From Ctena decussata (lineage: Eukaryota; Mollusca; Bivalvia; Lucinida; Lucinidae): a DNA stretch of 64,000 nt. Both the position numbers and the translations under genes were made by a program. Every line of letters begins with the position of its first letter. Positions within the stretch are counted from its first letter, which is position 1. The notes under the pieces were generated by a model. It was not told the DNA's origin. It saw nothing but the letters and a program-made list of their open reading frames with translations, and ran no database searches. Below are positions 51,151 through 63,229 of this stretch, piece by piece. The stretch lies in contig OZ022511.1 in NCBI GenBank assembly GCA_963989385.1, positions 26,406,503-26,470,502 on the forward strand. The letters run 5' to 3'.

Positions 51151-53235
51151 TTGAATGATTGATTTTGGCAAACGTGGTAAAAAGCATCACTGTTTTAATG
51201 TCTCTAAACTTTTGCTCCTCCAGTGAAAATGTATGTCATTATGATCGACGCTCTTTAGTTGATTTATTTTCTGCAAATTTGGCATGTAACTTTAGCATGA
51301 CTTTCCAATTTCCTGATTCGAAAGTACACCTACATTTCTTTGCCAAGCATAAAAATGGCACTTTATGTTCAAACAGCCATTCAGGTCCGGTTGGATTTCT
51401 TGTTTCTAGAATATTTATGTCTAAATATAGGCCACAACATTCAAGAAAGAACGTGAACATTTAATAACGCCTACACAGAGTTAAAAATGTGGTTTCAGAG
51501 GCCTCGTTCAAGAAGCTTAGCAGGATAAATAAAAAATTCAAACAGTTTCTCCTAGAGCAGAGAACATATTCAACGAAAGGAAAATGGGTCACACTTCGAA
51601 GTTTTGGCTTTTCAAGCCCCATCAATGACCCTGATACTATCTAGTGACGAAAGCCAACGAATACTGTAATTTCTTAATTGTTAATAAGGCAGTCATTTTA
51701 AAGATTGACTACTTTCAAAAAGGGGTTAAAATGATTTAAAAGCGATGCGCTAGAATAAAATGCTAAGCCAGTTAAAGAATTTTGATTTCTCAGAATATAT
51801 CGTCTGATCTCAAAGGTCAAAAATAAAATATAATCTTCTCTTTAGACGACGTACGGACAGACGTTTCACAGCCGCCACACGGCACAACACCAGTTGCAGG
51901 GAAGTCAAATTAAAATCTTAAGGAGTTTCCTTAATTGCAGAAAACACATTCAAGGAAAGTATATTCCGGTTATTAAAGTATCAATGCGACTCGATGTGCT
52001 TGCAAAATAATTAAGCTGAGAAATATAAAAAATATGTGGTGATGCGAATGAAGCATCCCATCTATAGCGGAAAGTATATTTCTCAAAGTCAAAGTCATAC
52101 AGTTATAAATTTTAGATTGTTTGACGCCTTTAGCTAAAATAAGCATAGAGTCAAAACCATTTACAGATAAATGAAAATCCAAATATATTTAACAAATCAT
52201 CTTAATGTCGACAAGCAGAGCTTAACACTTTAATAACATTTGCTTAACTTTTTTAGACTAATAAAGCAAAAACTAAAGCAAAGAAGTGCCTTTGAAAGGA
52301 CAGCATCAAGACTACTGGGGTCTTAAACACACCATGTTTATGCTTTATATTACTGTGATAACTAACAGCAGATAAATTTGTAAATATCTATTTTGCAATA
52401 AGCAATAACGCTAATCAAAAACTGGACTTACATTAATACAAAAGTTTCATTTTACAATTTATGTCATTTTATTTTTTTTCTAGGGCAGCTATGTCACTAT
52501 AGAAAGACCCGTGTTAAATCTCCAGTAGATCAAGTCGAGCTATTGCTCGGTCCGAGGCGGAAGATTCCCCGGAAGTGCCACAATGCAGATCATAATTATC
52601 CAACCAATGACACTAAGACAGAAAAGTAAACAAATACGCAACAGAATGTACATAATTTTTCTTTGATCAGAAATAAATGTGGACATTCTAAGTTAAGTGC
52701 GACAGACACGCATTTTTGTATTTAACTTCTAAACTGACGCTAAAGGTCTGTTAACATTGGGCAATTGAAAGTTCTTGGTAGGCAATGGAACATCTTACCG
52801 ATGTAGTCCACGAAACAGAACAGGTAAGACACCCTTTTATGTTATAAATTCGTAAGCGCAAACGTCTTCTGCCGCACCAATCCTCTGACCTGAACAGAAC
52901 ATGAGAACTAAGCCCAAATTTGTTTCCTGTTGTCGTAAATATCTTATACTTTTATATTCTTTTATTAGTTCCATTGTTTTGTAAATGTATCCGATTTCAC
53001 ATCTTTGTTCTTCTAGTGTATTTCTTCCCTCAAAGCATAAAAATAATAAAAATAATAATATAAAATAAGATAAATTAGAAATGAACTAAGAGATAAATTA
53101 ATCTTATTTTATAACAAAATTTCGGTAAGAGGCTGTATTCAAAGCCACTGAAAAGTATTTCGAGGACTTACTTTACACGTAGCTTCCTATAAATGTTATT
53201 TTTTTCTTTCGAGTACACAGTGTATAACTTGAAAT

Positions 53236-54115
53236 GTTTTTGACAAAAACAGATGTCCCCCACCTGCGCTTTCCCTGCAGTATCATTTTTCCTAAATGCT
53301 GACAATTTAAGACCTCCTGTGACCTTGAAAAAGGGTCAAGGTCACCAAAATCTAATCACTTCTTTTCCATCTCCCAGTGATGTATCTGTGACAGTTTGGT
53401 TCAAAGCCATCCGTCCATTCAGGAAATATGGTGCAGACAAGGCATTTTTCAACACTCTTTGACCGCCTGTGACCTTGAAAATGGGGTCAAGGTCAACAAA
53501 GACTAATCACTTCTTGTCCATCTCCCAGTGATATATCTATGCAAGATTGGTTTAAATCCATTTATCCATTCAGGAGACATGGTGCAGACAAGGCATTTTC
53601 CAACCTTCTTTGACCTCCTGTGGCCTTGAAAATGAGGTCAATGTCACCAAAATCTAATCACTTCTTTGCTACTACCCAGTAATGTATCTAAGACAGTTTG
53701 ATTTAAATCCATTCATCCATTCAGGAACTATGGTGCGAACAAGGCATTTTTCAACACTCTTTGACCTTTTGAGACCTTGAAAATGAGGACAAGGTCACCA
53801 AAATCTGATCATTTCTTTGCCATTTCTCAGTTATAGATCTGTGCCAGTTTAGACATCCATCAATTGCTTCAGAAGATATGATGCAGACAAGGCATTTTTC
53901 AACACTCTTAGACCTCCTGTGACCTTGAAAATAAGGTCAAGGTCACCAAAATCAAATCAGTTTTCCCCTGTCCAAGTAATGTATCTGTGCCAGTTTGGTC
54001 AAAATCTATCAATTCCTTCAGGAGATATGGTGCAGACATGAAGCTACGCCGACACTGACGCCGACCGGATCCACACCAAAAACAATATGCCCGTCCATGG
54101 TGGGGGGACATAATA
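53236..54115. mobile_element. Tandem-unit element, family 3, opposite orientation (5 units)
   Basis: The start GAAATGTTTTTGACAAAAAC and end GGGGGGACATAAT are reverse complements of the ends of 49501-51150. Five units with TGTGACCTTGAAAA (or close variants) near 53320-53920. A relic GCCGAC stretch lies at about 54046-54068. The empty site is in copy 1 at about 20803. Confidence 0.8.
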
Positions 54116-54223
54116 CAAATAAACCAGTATATTGGGGATCCCACGCTCCAGTATATAATTCGAAAAGAAAAATAATAAACATAAATGTACCTTTTCGTAT
54201 TGTTAACTGCGAGGTATACCAAA

Positions 54224-55173
54224 TTATATGATTGGTGTACCTTTTCGTATAATTAGCTGCCATATACCAAAGCCCATCCCTGTTACTATGATAATTCCGC
54301 CTATAGAAGCAAAAACAGCTTTATTTATTGTGTTTTCGAAAAACCCCACATCATATCTAATGTCTTCCCTTAGAGTCAGTTTTGTCGTATTATCTGCTGT
54401 AGACATCAATGCTACAGAATTGTCAATAGAAGCGGCATGGTCTGACGACGGCTGATGCGCACTGTATGTCGTTTGTTCTATCTCAGTCTTAAGTGACATA
54501 CTTGCTGATTGCGGCATGGAAGTTTTAGTCAATGTCGATAACGTCAGTGAGATAAGTGTGTTTGTATTTTTGATAGTTGTATTTGGTGACCTATATGTTG
54601 AAGCTACTGATGTTGGGGTGTTGAAAGTCGATGTCACCAGTCGTTGGGTCGCTACAGAGGCTGTTAATGCCGATGCTTTTGCTACAGTTGTTGTCGCTGA
54701 AGCTGACGTTATTATCGTTGACATTAATAAGGATTCTATCGAAAACTTTGAAGTCCTTGGTGGTGTTAATGCTGTTATTGATAGAGTAAAGGGTGATGTT
54801 TTGTCTGAAGTATTTTGTGCTAGGTTCTTGGTCGTAGATATTGATGCATTTATTGAAGTTTGTGTTACGCTTGGTGTCATAAGAGATGGAAACGGGAAAG
54901 TTGAAGAAACAGGTGGTTTTAGTGTTGATACTGATTTTGAAGTTGAAGCCGTTTGAATCACTGATGAAAAGGGTGATGTTATCCAATTTGAAGTTGAAAA
55001 CTGCGATGACGGTGGCGCTGTTGACATACTTGCTGTAGACGATTCTGTTGGTGCCTTAGGTAATTGTGTTATTTCCATTGACGAAAATAGCATGGTCGGA
55101 GACGTAGTATCTCTCGCTCTTGTTGTTGTTTGCAAAGTTGTTGTTGTAGTCATTCTTGTTGTTGTTGTTTCAC
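54224..55173 (-). CDS. Copy 2 terminal exon: Ser/Thr-rich mucin-like stalk, transmembrane helix, short tail
   Basis: Terminal exon of about 316 codons. The acceptor TTGAATTCAG|GTGAA lies behind a T-rich tract, phase 1. It has the same plan as 20919-21877: a Ser/Thr/Pro-rich stalk with motifs shared between the copies (MLFSSMEITQ, LTPPRTSKF, SAHQPSSDH), the charged patch TLREDIRYDVGFFENT, one TM helix, and the tail RKGTPII. The last ~20 residues (VTGMGFGIWQLIIRKGTPII) are identical in both copies, while the stalk varies by substitutions and whole-codon indels. That pattern is typical of a constrained membrane anchor under a fast-evolving mucin stalk. Extra sequons (NAS, NTS, NTT) are present. 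The opposite strand also shows long open frames, an artefact of the Ser/Thr codon bias. Confidence 0.8.
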
Positions 55174-55194
55174 CTGAATTCAACAAAACAAAAA

Positions 55195-55566
55195 TTTGAT
55201 AATTCATTTAATGCTAGCGGCAGTGTGCATGTCTGTCTGGAGAGGAGCTACTAGACAACGGGGTGTATTTGTAAGTAGTTAGTTTAACATCTGAACTTAG
55301 TCAAACATGGTTATAAAATTTGACAATTCATTTAATGCTAGCGGCAGTGTGCATGTCTGTCTGGAGAGGAGCTACTAGACAACGGGGTGTATTTGTAAGT
55401 AGTTAGTTTAACATCTGAACTTAGTCAAACATGGTTATGAAATTTGACAATTCATTTAATGCTAGCGGCAGTGTGCATGTCTGTCTGGAGAGGAGCTACT
55501 AGACAACGGGGTGTATTTGTAAGTAGTTAGTTTAACATCTGAACTTAGTCAAACATGTTTATGAAA
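55195..55566 (+). repeat. Three tandem copies of a 124-bp unit
   Basis: GCTAGCGGCAGTGTGCATG recurs at 55213, 55337 and 55461. The units are almost identical. Copy 1 has a single diverged unit at about 21912. It lies in the intron immediately upstream of the copy 2 TM exon, about 20 bp from its acceptor. Confidence 0.9.
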
Positions 55567-56627
55567 TCTAAATGTGCATCTAACAAGCATTACGATTATT
55601 AAGTTTGAATTCTTCGTTCAACTGGACAAGTAATAAACTGTCAAGCATAAGTAGTTTTTTGATATTTGTAAAATTCTAATACACACAGAGGTGCGTGTTC
55701 TTTGAAGTGTCGCTAACCGACATAAGTTTGAAAGAAAAGACTTTATGCGCAGGTCTCGGCAGGCAATGAGCATACCTCTCCGAGCCACACTTATTCCGCG
55801 GGACAAATTAGTGCCTCAGACTAAATGACGGGACCCTCATACACATATTACAAATGGAATCTCTTGCAGAAAGTTAGCGCCTGACCACCAATGTCTTTGA
55901 GTGATTTATCATGGTCGAACTAATGATTTCGTTTCCCCATGGCTTCGAGTTGCAAAGAGTCCTAGGTTTGTCACAGTCGTCTGATGACTATATGTTTAAC
56001 TTATCACTGATGAGTGAAAAGGCATCTACGCAGACCGAACGTTGATGATAGCTAGATCTATTTTAAGCCCCTAGTGGCCAAAGCTACTCTACGTCTAAGA
56101 CGGAACATTCTGATGCGGATCCTGTTTATTGTGTGCTTGGCATTGTTGTTACGTGTATACCTGTACTGTTTTGTTTGGTGGCTTGAAAAATATAGAGGAT
56201 CTTACATGAGTGCTCATGTATTATTGAATTTATCAAACGAGTTGGGGAAAAGATAAGATGCGAGGCTTTGCCGAGCATCTTATCGATTTTTCCAACGAGT
56301 ATAATAAATTCAATAATACAGGAGCACAAATGCAAGCTTCTATTTATCATATGACACTAATATTAGCAATTTTACACTATAACGTCACAATTTCGCTATT
56401 AGAAAGCGACGGCTTTGTAGACGTCAACGCATATACGTTACAACGTAATTTGCATATTTAATCCACTAGTGGGTCATCGTTTGTAATGCATGGCTTTATT
56501 ACACTCTCAAATTCGACGTCATATGATAAAAAATAAGTAAAAATAAATGCAGAGTATGTGTTATGTACTACGCATGGCTTTTGATATTGATGAATAGTTA
56601 GTTTGTAAAAAATGTGGATTGTAAAAA

Positions 56628-57300
56628 CACAGTATCCGAACTGACTGTACCATCTCTTTTGGTTTTCATAGCGTTGAATCGAGAGTACAAATATTCGCTT
56701 ATAACCAGTAGTCGGAAATCATTATGTTTTGAGATTGTATCTGGATTCTGCTGCGTCATTTATATCTATTCAGCTTTGAAAATGTAAAGAGGTAAGTTTA
56801 ATATAATTTGCTATTCGGTCTTTTACTTTATTGCCCTGTACAATGTCGTGTATGGGTGGGTAGTAATTAGTACAGTATTCAAATCGCCCTTGGCATGATT
56901 CTAAAACCATTTTGAGCCTTTTTTACATGTTTTATAAAAAAATCTTTGAAATAAACGGAAGGCGTTATCAATATACAGTTTGTTAGTTTTGATAATAGGA
57001 TGATAGCTAGGTTTTTGCACGACACAAGCTCGTGTTAAATTAAGCTGCTCGGAATAGAATTTCTGTGACGGCCATGAGGTTTTCATTGTACAGGGTAACA
57101 AAGTAAAAGACCGAAGAGCAAATTATATTAAACTTACCTTTTTGCATTATCAAAGCTGAATAACTATAAACTACGCAGCAGACTCCGGATAAAATCTCAA
57201 AACATAATGATTTCCGACTACTGGTTACAAGCGATTTTTGTACCCTCGATTCAACGCTATGAAAACCGGAACAGATGGTACAGTCAGTTCGGATACTGTG
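56628..57300. mobile_element. 673-bp foldback element with ~215-bp terminal inverted repeats
   Basis: The ends CACAGTATCCG and CGGATACTGTG are arms of inverted repeats of about 215 bp each (56628-56845, 57083-57300) around a ~240-bp centre. The empty site is in copy 1 near 23383. Flanks are A-rich on both sides, so the target duplication is unclear. Sits in the copy 2 intron. Confidence 0.8.
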
Positions 57301-59154
57301 AAAAATAATTTAATTTATTACTACTGTACATATTTTTATGAAACTCTGCACACCTTAATATATTACCTACAATAGCCCATGCGAGGGAAATCAGATGTTT
57401 TTGACTAAAACAAAAAATACTTACTTAATTAGTTCCGTACCATCTCTACTTACGTCATACATACATAAGAAGTTACAGCGTTTGCTACTTCAAAAGTTGG
57501 TATTCAAATTCTATAATTTATTTTCCAATTTCTATGTGGTTTGAAATGTGTTCACTCACTACCTGGTAAATAAAGGCATTAGCAGAAATGGCTTGTCACT
57601 TGAAAAGATTTTTTTTCCTTTTTTTCATGATAGGGAATATGTCCATGTCAGGGATGTACATTATTGGTAGGCAGTTTAACACCGGCGGTTCCCCCCCAAA
57701 AAAAGACCATCGAAGCGTAACTTCAAAAATTAGTGTCATGTTTTGGCATAGATAATCTGACAAGTTCTTCATTTAAAGTCAACACTTCTGAATTTTATTG
57801 CAGGAGTTAATGTTACTAATAGAAATTGGTTGGCAAAATTTCGGGAAAATTTATTCAGTAGTATTGAAATTTGACTCTAGTTTTGCCTTCCATATTTGGC
57901 AAACAACCTATATGTATGTAGAGTTCAGTGTTGGACAGTGGTGTGTGTTACTTAAGATGTAGTTTCAATCTAAACGTTTGTGTCTTCCCTTTTTTTTCAT
58001 TGTCTTGGATGGGATGTGTAAAGAGATCATGGCCTTTAACCAAAAAGTCTAGCAGCTGATTGCATCTTAGGCAAGTGATAATAAATAGAAAATCAAGCGG
58101 TCCAAATTCCTCCAATGCATCGTCACACCTTTCTAGTCATCAATTTCTAGGAACGCCATGATCTTAAAAATGTCGTTGCTATGCAGCGGAATAATACTAA
58201 AATAAGGCGCGAGGCGATAGCTTCTAGTCGTCTGTTTAAAATCCCCCAGCCTTGTTCTAAACGCTTGTACATAATCTAAATGCATCGTCACATCTTTCTA
58301 GTCAATTGTTTTCAGGAGCGCCATGATCTTATAAATACCGTTGCTAGGCAACTGAAGAATACTAAATAAGGGGTGCGGCGGTGGCTTCTAGTCGTCGGTT
58401 TAAGACCCCTAGCCTTGTTCCTAACGCTTGTGTATAATCGAAATTTTGTTCGGAAACAAAACATAATTTCTAGTGCTCTACAAATGCAAATCCTGGTAAT
58501 TTGTAATAGGATTTTGAATAAACGATTCATGTGTTGTATTATTATATATGTCTATATGAAAAATAAGATATTGTTTAAACATAAAGATTTAGTTTGTTTC
58601 AATTGAAATATGCTCGCATTTTCAATTCACTGGTTTCGCTTTTCTATTACAAAGTACAAACATGATACAAGCCTTTTGTTGTTGGAAACATATCGTGTGT
58701 TTGATGCGAGTACAGTATTTTCTAGTTTTTTTTTATTGAAACTCTATAGCTGCACCTACGAAAATGGCTTCTGTGCATGACTATCTGGCGCTTCGCCGCT
58801 TGGATTTTTATTTTACATTAGGTTCTGTCTATGCCTTTGTTTTGATAGCCCTATTATCTCGTTGCGGAAGAAAGAACTGGTTGCTTTGCTTTTTGTCATT
58901 TTGTTGCGTATATTCTTATTATGAAACGTTATGACTGTTCATTTGCGTTGCGTCTATATGCCACTGGTAGTCTGCGAAGTATAACTTGCAGTTTCTGGGT
59001 TATAGTATTATTCATTATTGCAATAGCTGTTAATTCACCTTATTTACTGTACTTTGTACATCACACAATATTCCACTGCTTTAGGTAACAACATTTCTGT
59101 TTTCAAGCCAAAACACCAGTGCCTGCTATGAATATGACTTTCAGGACACATTAC

Positions 59155-59382
59155 CTGCACATTTTAGCTGCATGTAGGTAAAGCCATTCCCACCATTCTC
59201 CCAACTGTTACAGGTATGGAGCTCACATGTCTGAGTGTTAGAATAGGTGGCGCCTCGACAATAATTTGTATCTAAGCACAAAGACAGGCATTTGTCGATT
59301 GAAGAAATGCCATTGTGGGATGATAATTCGTTGCATGTCCCTCTCTGCTGACTGTATCTAGCTACCTCTACTTCAAGACAAT
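59155..59382 (-). CDS. Copy 2 exon: PAN/apple-like domain
   Basis: Internal exon of 228 bp (76 codons), acceptor ending TATAG and donor GCAG|GTAATG, both phase 1. The peptide starts DCLEVEVARYSQQRGTC, contains SSIDKCLSLCLDTNYCRGA and TCELHTCNSW, and keeps all 8 cysteines. Compared with 27614-27841 most changes are conservative (K/R, T/S, F/Y). An open frame extends upstream into T-rich sequence, but this is not shared with copy 1 and reads as intron. It sits between the 10-Cys exon and the mucin/TM exon, as in copy 1. Confidence 0.78.
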
Positions 59383-59844
59383 CTATAAAAAAAAATAGGC
59401 TGAAAATTACTTTTTCATATTGAATTTTTGTTTTTATATTTTCAGGCTTTTTTGGACCATTCGCTTCAATTAGAGTCAGTTTTTTAAAAAAAATAATTCC
59501 GCTGAAGCCGGTGCTACAGGTTATGGGCAATGTCTGCACACGAACAGACTTAATTATGTAGAGTCTGTCAGTTTCGTTTCTCTGATGCTGTTCTTGCTTC
59601 CAGAGAATTTATCTAATCTTCATCGCGTTATAGTACAGATTATATGTTTTCTGGTTCCTTGGGGTCAGAGGGTTGATTCGGAGTGAATCTCACGTTCTGC
59701 TGAAACAGGTGCTAGGGGGCATGGACAGTGTGTCAGCATTACATTACTGCCCATGCACGACTCATTTAAACCGAGCCTGGTACTTCTGGTTCACGTGAGC
59801 ACGTGGTGCCCAGTGAATTATTCTGATAAGGCGATGCTCCGGCT

Positions 59845-61150
59845 TCTGGCGTCCGTCGTCTGTCAAGATTTGACATCTCCTCCTAAACCACCGTTCCAAT
59901 TTGCACCAAACTTTACAGAATTAGTCTAAGGGGGTACATACTAGAATTTTTTCAGGGATTTGGAATTCAAGCAGAACTCTGATTTCCATGGCAACAAAAA
60001 GGTAAGTCCTGAAGAAAATTTTAAACAGCTTCTTGTCAAAAGCTACTCGCAGGATTTCATGAAACTTTGCGTCAATGTTCCTTGAGTGGCAATCTGTGAA
60101 ATGTTTTTAGCCTTGATGATTCGTTAAAACATGACCGCTGTGGACGGGGCTAAATTTGCCTGTAAGTCTATGTATTATCTATAATGGCAAAAGTACTTGC
60201 TGGATTTTCATGAACTTTGCATGAATGTTCCTGAGCGTCCCTTTGTTTAAAGTTGTTCAAGGCTTGTGGATTCATTAAAAACAATTACCACTTGCTGCAT
60301 TTTCCTGCCCATGCATGAATGTTCCTTGGGCGACCCTCGGTGAAAGGTTCTAGCCCGGATGATGCATTAAAACAACCGGTATGCACAGGGATAATGTTCC
60401 CTATAAGTCTTCCTAGAAAACTTAAGAATCCTTTCGGAAAAAAGTACTTGCTAGATTTTCATGAAACTTTGCATGAATATACCTAGGTAACCCTTTGTTC
60501 AAGTTGTTTAAGCCTTGTTGATTCATACCGTTGGAGCTAATTTTTTACTATATGTCTACACATCTATATCTCTAGAAAACTTTACAAATCGTCTTGTAAA
60601 ATATTATAACAGAAATATTCTTGGATGACAGTCTATTAAAATTGTTTAAGTAACGCGGACTGATGCAAAGCATGGCCACAAGGCGGTGGGGCCTGTTTTC
60701 CGCATGCCCCTTTATAAAAAATCTTAAAAAGAACTTGCTGTAAAAGTAGTTACTGGATTTTCAAATAACATCGCCTGAATGTTCATTTGGTGGTCTTCTG
60801 TGAACGTTGTTAAAGCCAAAGTGATTCCTAAGGTCATGGCCGCCATTGGCGGGGCTTAGTTTCTATATGGCCGCCATTGACGATGCTAAGTTTCCATAAA
60901 GGTCCAAAAAGAAAAGTTCAAAGCGTGCTTCATTTGAACAAGTTTTAGGAATCTAAAATAATTTTACAGGAATTGTCACTAGGTGAGCCTTGATAAAAAA
61001 TATAACTGCCTCACCGTCAGGCCCAAGTCCCCGCTCTATGGTCCTGCTTCTGAACGTATTCTCTGCTCTTAAAGGGGTTCTTTAAGATTTAATTGGTGAG
61101 TATTAAAACATGACTGTCATGGGCAGGGTCATATTTCTATTTAGAAAACT
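59845..61150. repeat. Tandem-unit repeat, about 5-7 degenerate units
   Basis: Starts near CTTCTGGCGTCCGTCGTC and then repeats a ~150-bp unit with CTTTGCATGAATGTTCC and variants (near 60077, 60221, 60320, 60470, 60770). It belongs to the copy-2-only part of the intron 59383-62655. Edges are uncertain. Confidence 0.5.
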
Positions 61151-61382
61151 TGCAAAAGTCTTCTTCTCTTGAACTACTGGTAAGAATTTGGAATAATTTT
61201 ACAGGAATGGCCACATAGAAGAATTTACAGGAACATGATTTGCATCAGAAATGGCTGCCACGGGTTGGAATACTTTGCCCTCTGAGGAGTATAGAATCCT
61301 TGAAAGACATGTTTTGCTGCTTCCATCCAGATAGGCCCATATAAAAGCTAACTTGCAGCTGTCAAGCACTAGTAGCCACCCT

Positions 61383-61880
61383 CACTGCAGATACAACTAT
61401 ACAAGACATGATGCCATCGTCAAGCCTAAGTCCCCATACCCCTGTCCTCAACGCCCCCATCACCACCACTCCAATGCCTACTTAACATGAGACAGTGAAA
61501 CATAAACAATCTCCTCAGGTCAAAAACTACGCAACACCAGCCCTATGCCAACCCCTACGCCCCTCTTCGCAGATATAAATATACAAGCCAATATTCCAAT
61601 GTCAAGCACAAACCCCTGCTCCTACCACCACTCCAACGCCTATACATCATTCCACTGTCAAGAAGCATAAGCAATCCCCTCAGGCCAATAAACTATTCAA
61701 CGCCAGCCCCATGCCAAACACAAAACTATACAACTAAACAACCCCCGCCCCTGCATCTCCCGCCGCAGATAAAACTATACAAATCATGATGCAACTGTCA
61801 AGCACAAGCCTTCTATCTCCTCCCTCCCACCCCTCACCCCACCACCACCACCACTCCAGTGCCTCTACAACATGTCACTG
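61383..61880 (+). repeat. Three ~190-bp C-rich tandem units
   Basis: GCAGATA.AA(C/A)TATACAA starts units near 61385, 61568 and 61773, each followed by a stretch rich in CCACCACTCCA. Non-coding, in the copy 2 intron. Confidence 0.55.
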
Positions 61881-62655
61881 TCAAGAATCACTGATGATTG
61901 TTGGAGACAGTGACAAAGAAATGAGCGACTTAGGGCTCTCTCGGTTCTATTGTTTTTTTACCTGATCTTAGTTTTAGGGGAGTTTCCTTCAGAATTCATT
62001 TCATCTAAGTTTCCATCCCAAAACAATCAACACCCGAAACCGTCACAGAGAATCTCTGTGCCATATTTATCATGTACCTTATATTGTTTTGTTCTTGACA
62101 AAATCACTTAAATTCAAAGTAAAAAGATAGGCAATGATCAGGAATTAATAAAATCAAATACCACATCCCACCCTTAAAACCAACAGGGAAAGAAGCACAT
62201 ACACGGAATAATTGACACATTTTCACGAAAGACAAATTAAAATCTATAGGAGTTCCTTCAAGAGCATAGAACACAATCAAAAGAGGGAACATGGGCCATA
62301 CTTCGAAGTTTTGGCTATTGAAGCCTCATCAGTGACCCTGACTAAATGTTGTACTATTATCTATTGATATTCTATTTTTTTAGCAATTTCACAATATTCT
62401 TTGACGGCAAGCTCCCATAGAGTTCAATCTCATTCCTTAAGACTTGGGTATTACATGTACTTGTTTGACGAAAGTTTGAGATTACAATAGACATTGACTT
62501 ACATTCTCTGAATTTTGCTGCACTAAAAAAACACAAGATATAGTAATTTAATAATTGGGATGTCGAGAAAATATTTGAAATAGAAGCTCTTCCAATCAGT
62601 TTGTCTGTATTTTGGTATTAACAAACGATAGTAATAAGGCCTTGTCAAAGTATAC

Positions 62656-62916
62656 CTGATATGCATGTTTTTCTCACTGTCGTGAACATGTTATCTTCAA
62701 CAAAGGCAACGTCTGTGCAAGTCGGGAAGTAGATGCATGTGCCTGAACTCAGCTGGACCTCAACCATATTGCATCCGTGAGCCCCAGACTTTTTAAGACA
62801 TATAGATCTGCACTCTGACAAGTCTCCTCCATCCACGTCACTGCTGGCTCCACATTTAGGTGATGCCTTACAACTGACACATGTCTGAATAAATGTTCTG
62901 GTTGTACACTGGCCGG
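62656..62916 (-). CDS. Copy 2 exon: 10-cysteine apple-like extracellular domain
   Basis: Internal exon of 261 bp (87 codons), acceptor TTTTTCATATAG and donor TCAG|GTATAC, phase 1 at both ends. The peptide begins GQCTTRTFIQTCVSC and closes with VRKTCISG. It keeps the 10 cysteines of its copy 1 counterpart (28387-28632), and is five residues longer through in-frame additions such as KSGAHGC in place of KSDYAC and an extra EDNMF. In-frame length change with all Cys retained indicates a functional fold, not a decayed duplicate. It is followed by a 3.27-kb intron carrying a copy-2-only insertion (about 59.4-62.4 kb) and then the PAN-like exon. Preceding exons, including a signal peptide, must lie to the right, probably beyond the window. 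Confidence 0.72.
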
Positions 62917-63229
62917 CTATATGAAAAACAGAAACATCAGTCAATAATGTGATTCTAAAGCACAGCATTCCTAGCACCTGATACTACCAATGATCATCGT
63001 TGACAGTTTCAGCTAGGTATGCTGTACTTCATGATTACATTATAGTGACAAAGATGGACGGATGTATGGCTTGTGATTTTAAGTCCTGTTCAGCAGTATT
63101 TCAGTCATATCAGGACGATCCTAGACTATGATATTGAAAAGCTATGTGCAGTAAAAGCCCGTTTACGGTTGAAAAGAATAATTCAAAGATTTCCGTCGCC
63201 AATGTGCCTCAGACCCGGGACTGCCGGTG

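Larger units (their letters stand above)
46490..52955 (+). repeat. Segmental duplication block B, copy 2
   Basis: Counterpart of 15163-18125, enlarged by three precise insertions (47319-48159, 48345-49178, 49501-51150). An extra ~130 bp at about 49200-49330 resembles 40430-40560. No gene seen. T runs occur near 47550 and 49485. Confidence 0.8.
52955..63030 (+). repeat. Segmental duplication block C, copy 2 (gene-bearing)
   Basis: Counterpart of 20525-28690 carrying the second three-exon cassette. Differences are the insertion 53236-54115, the tripled 124-bp unit at 55195-55566, the foldback 56628-57300, and about 3 kb extra within the intron 59383-62655. Confidence 0.8.

Noticed and set aside
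62917..62977. In-frame ATG and hydrophobic stretch directly before the copy 2 10-Cys exon as a signal peptide
   Set aside because: It lies upstream of a good acceptor (TTTTTCATATAG) and is not conserved in copy 1, where unrelated intronic sequence precedes the same acceptor position.
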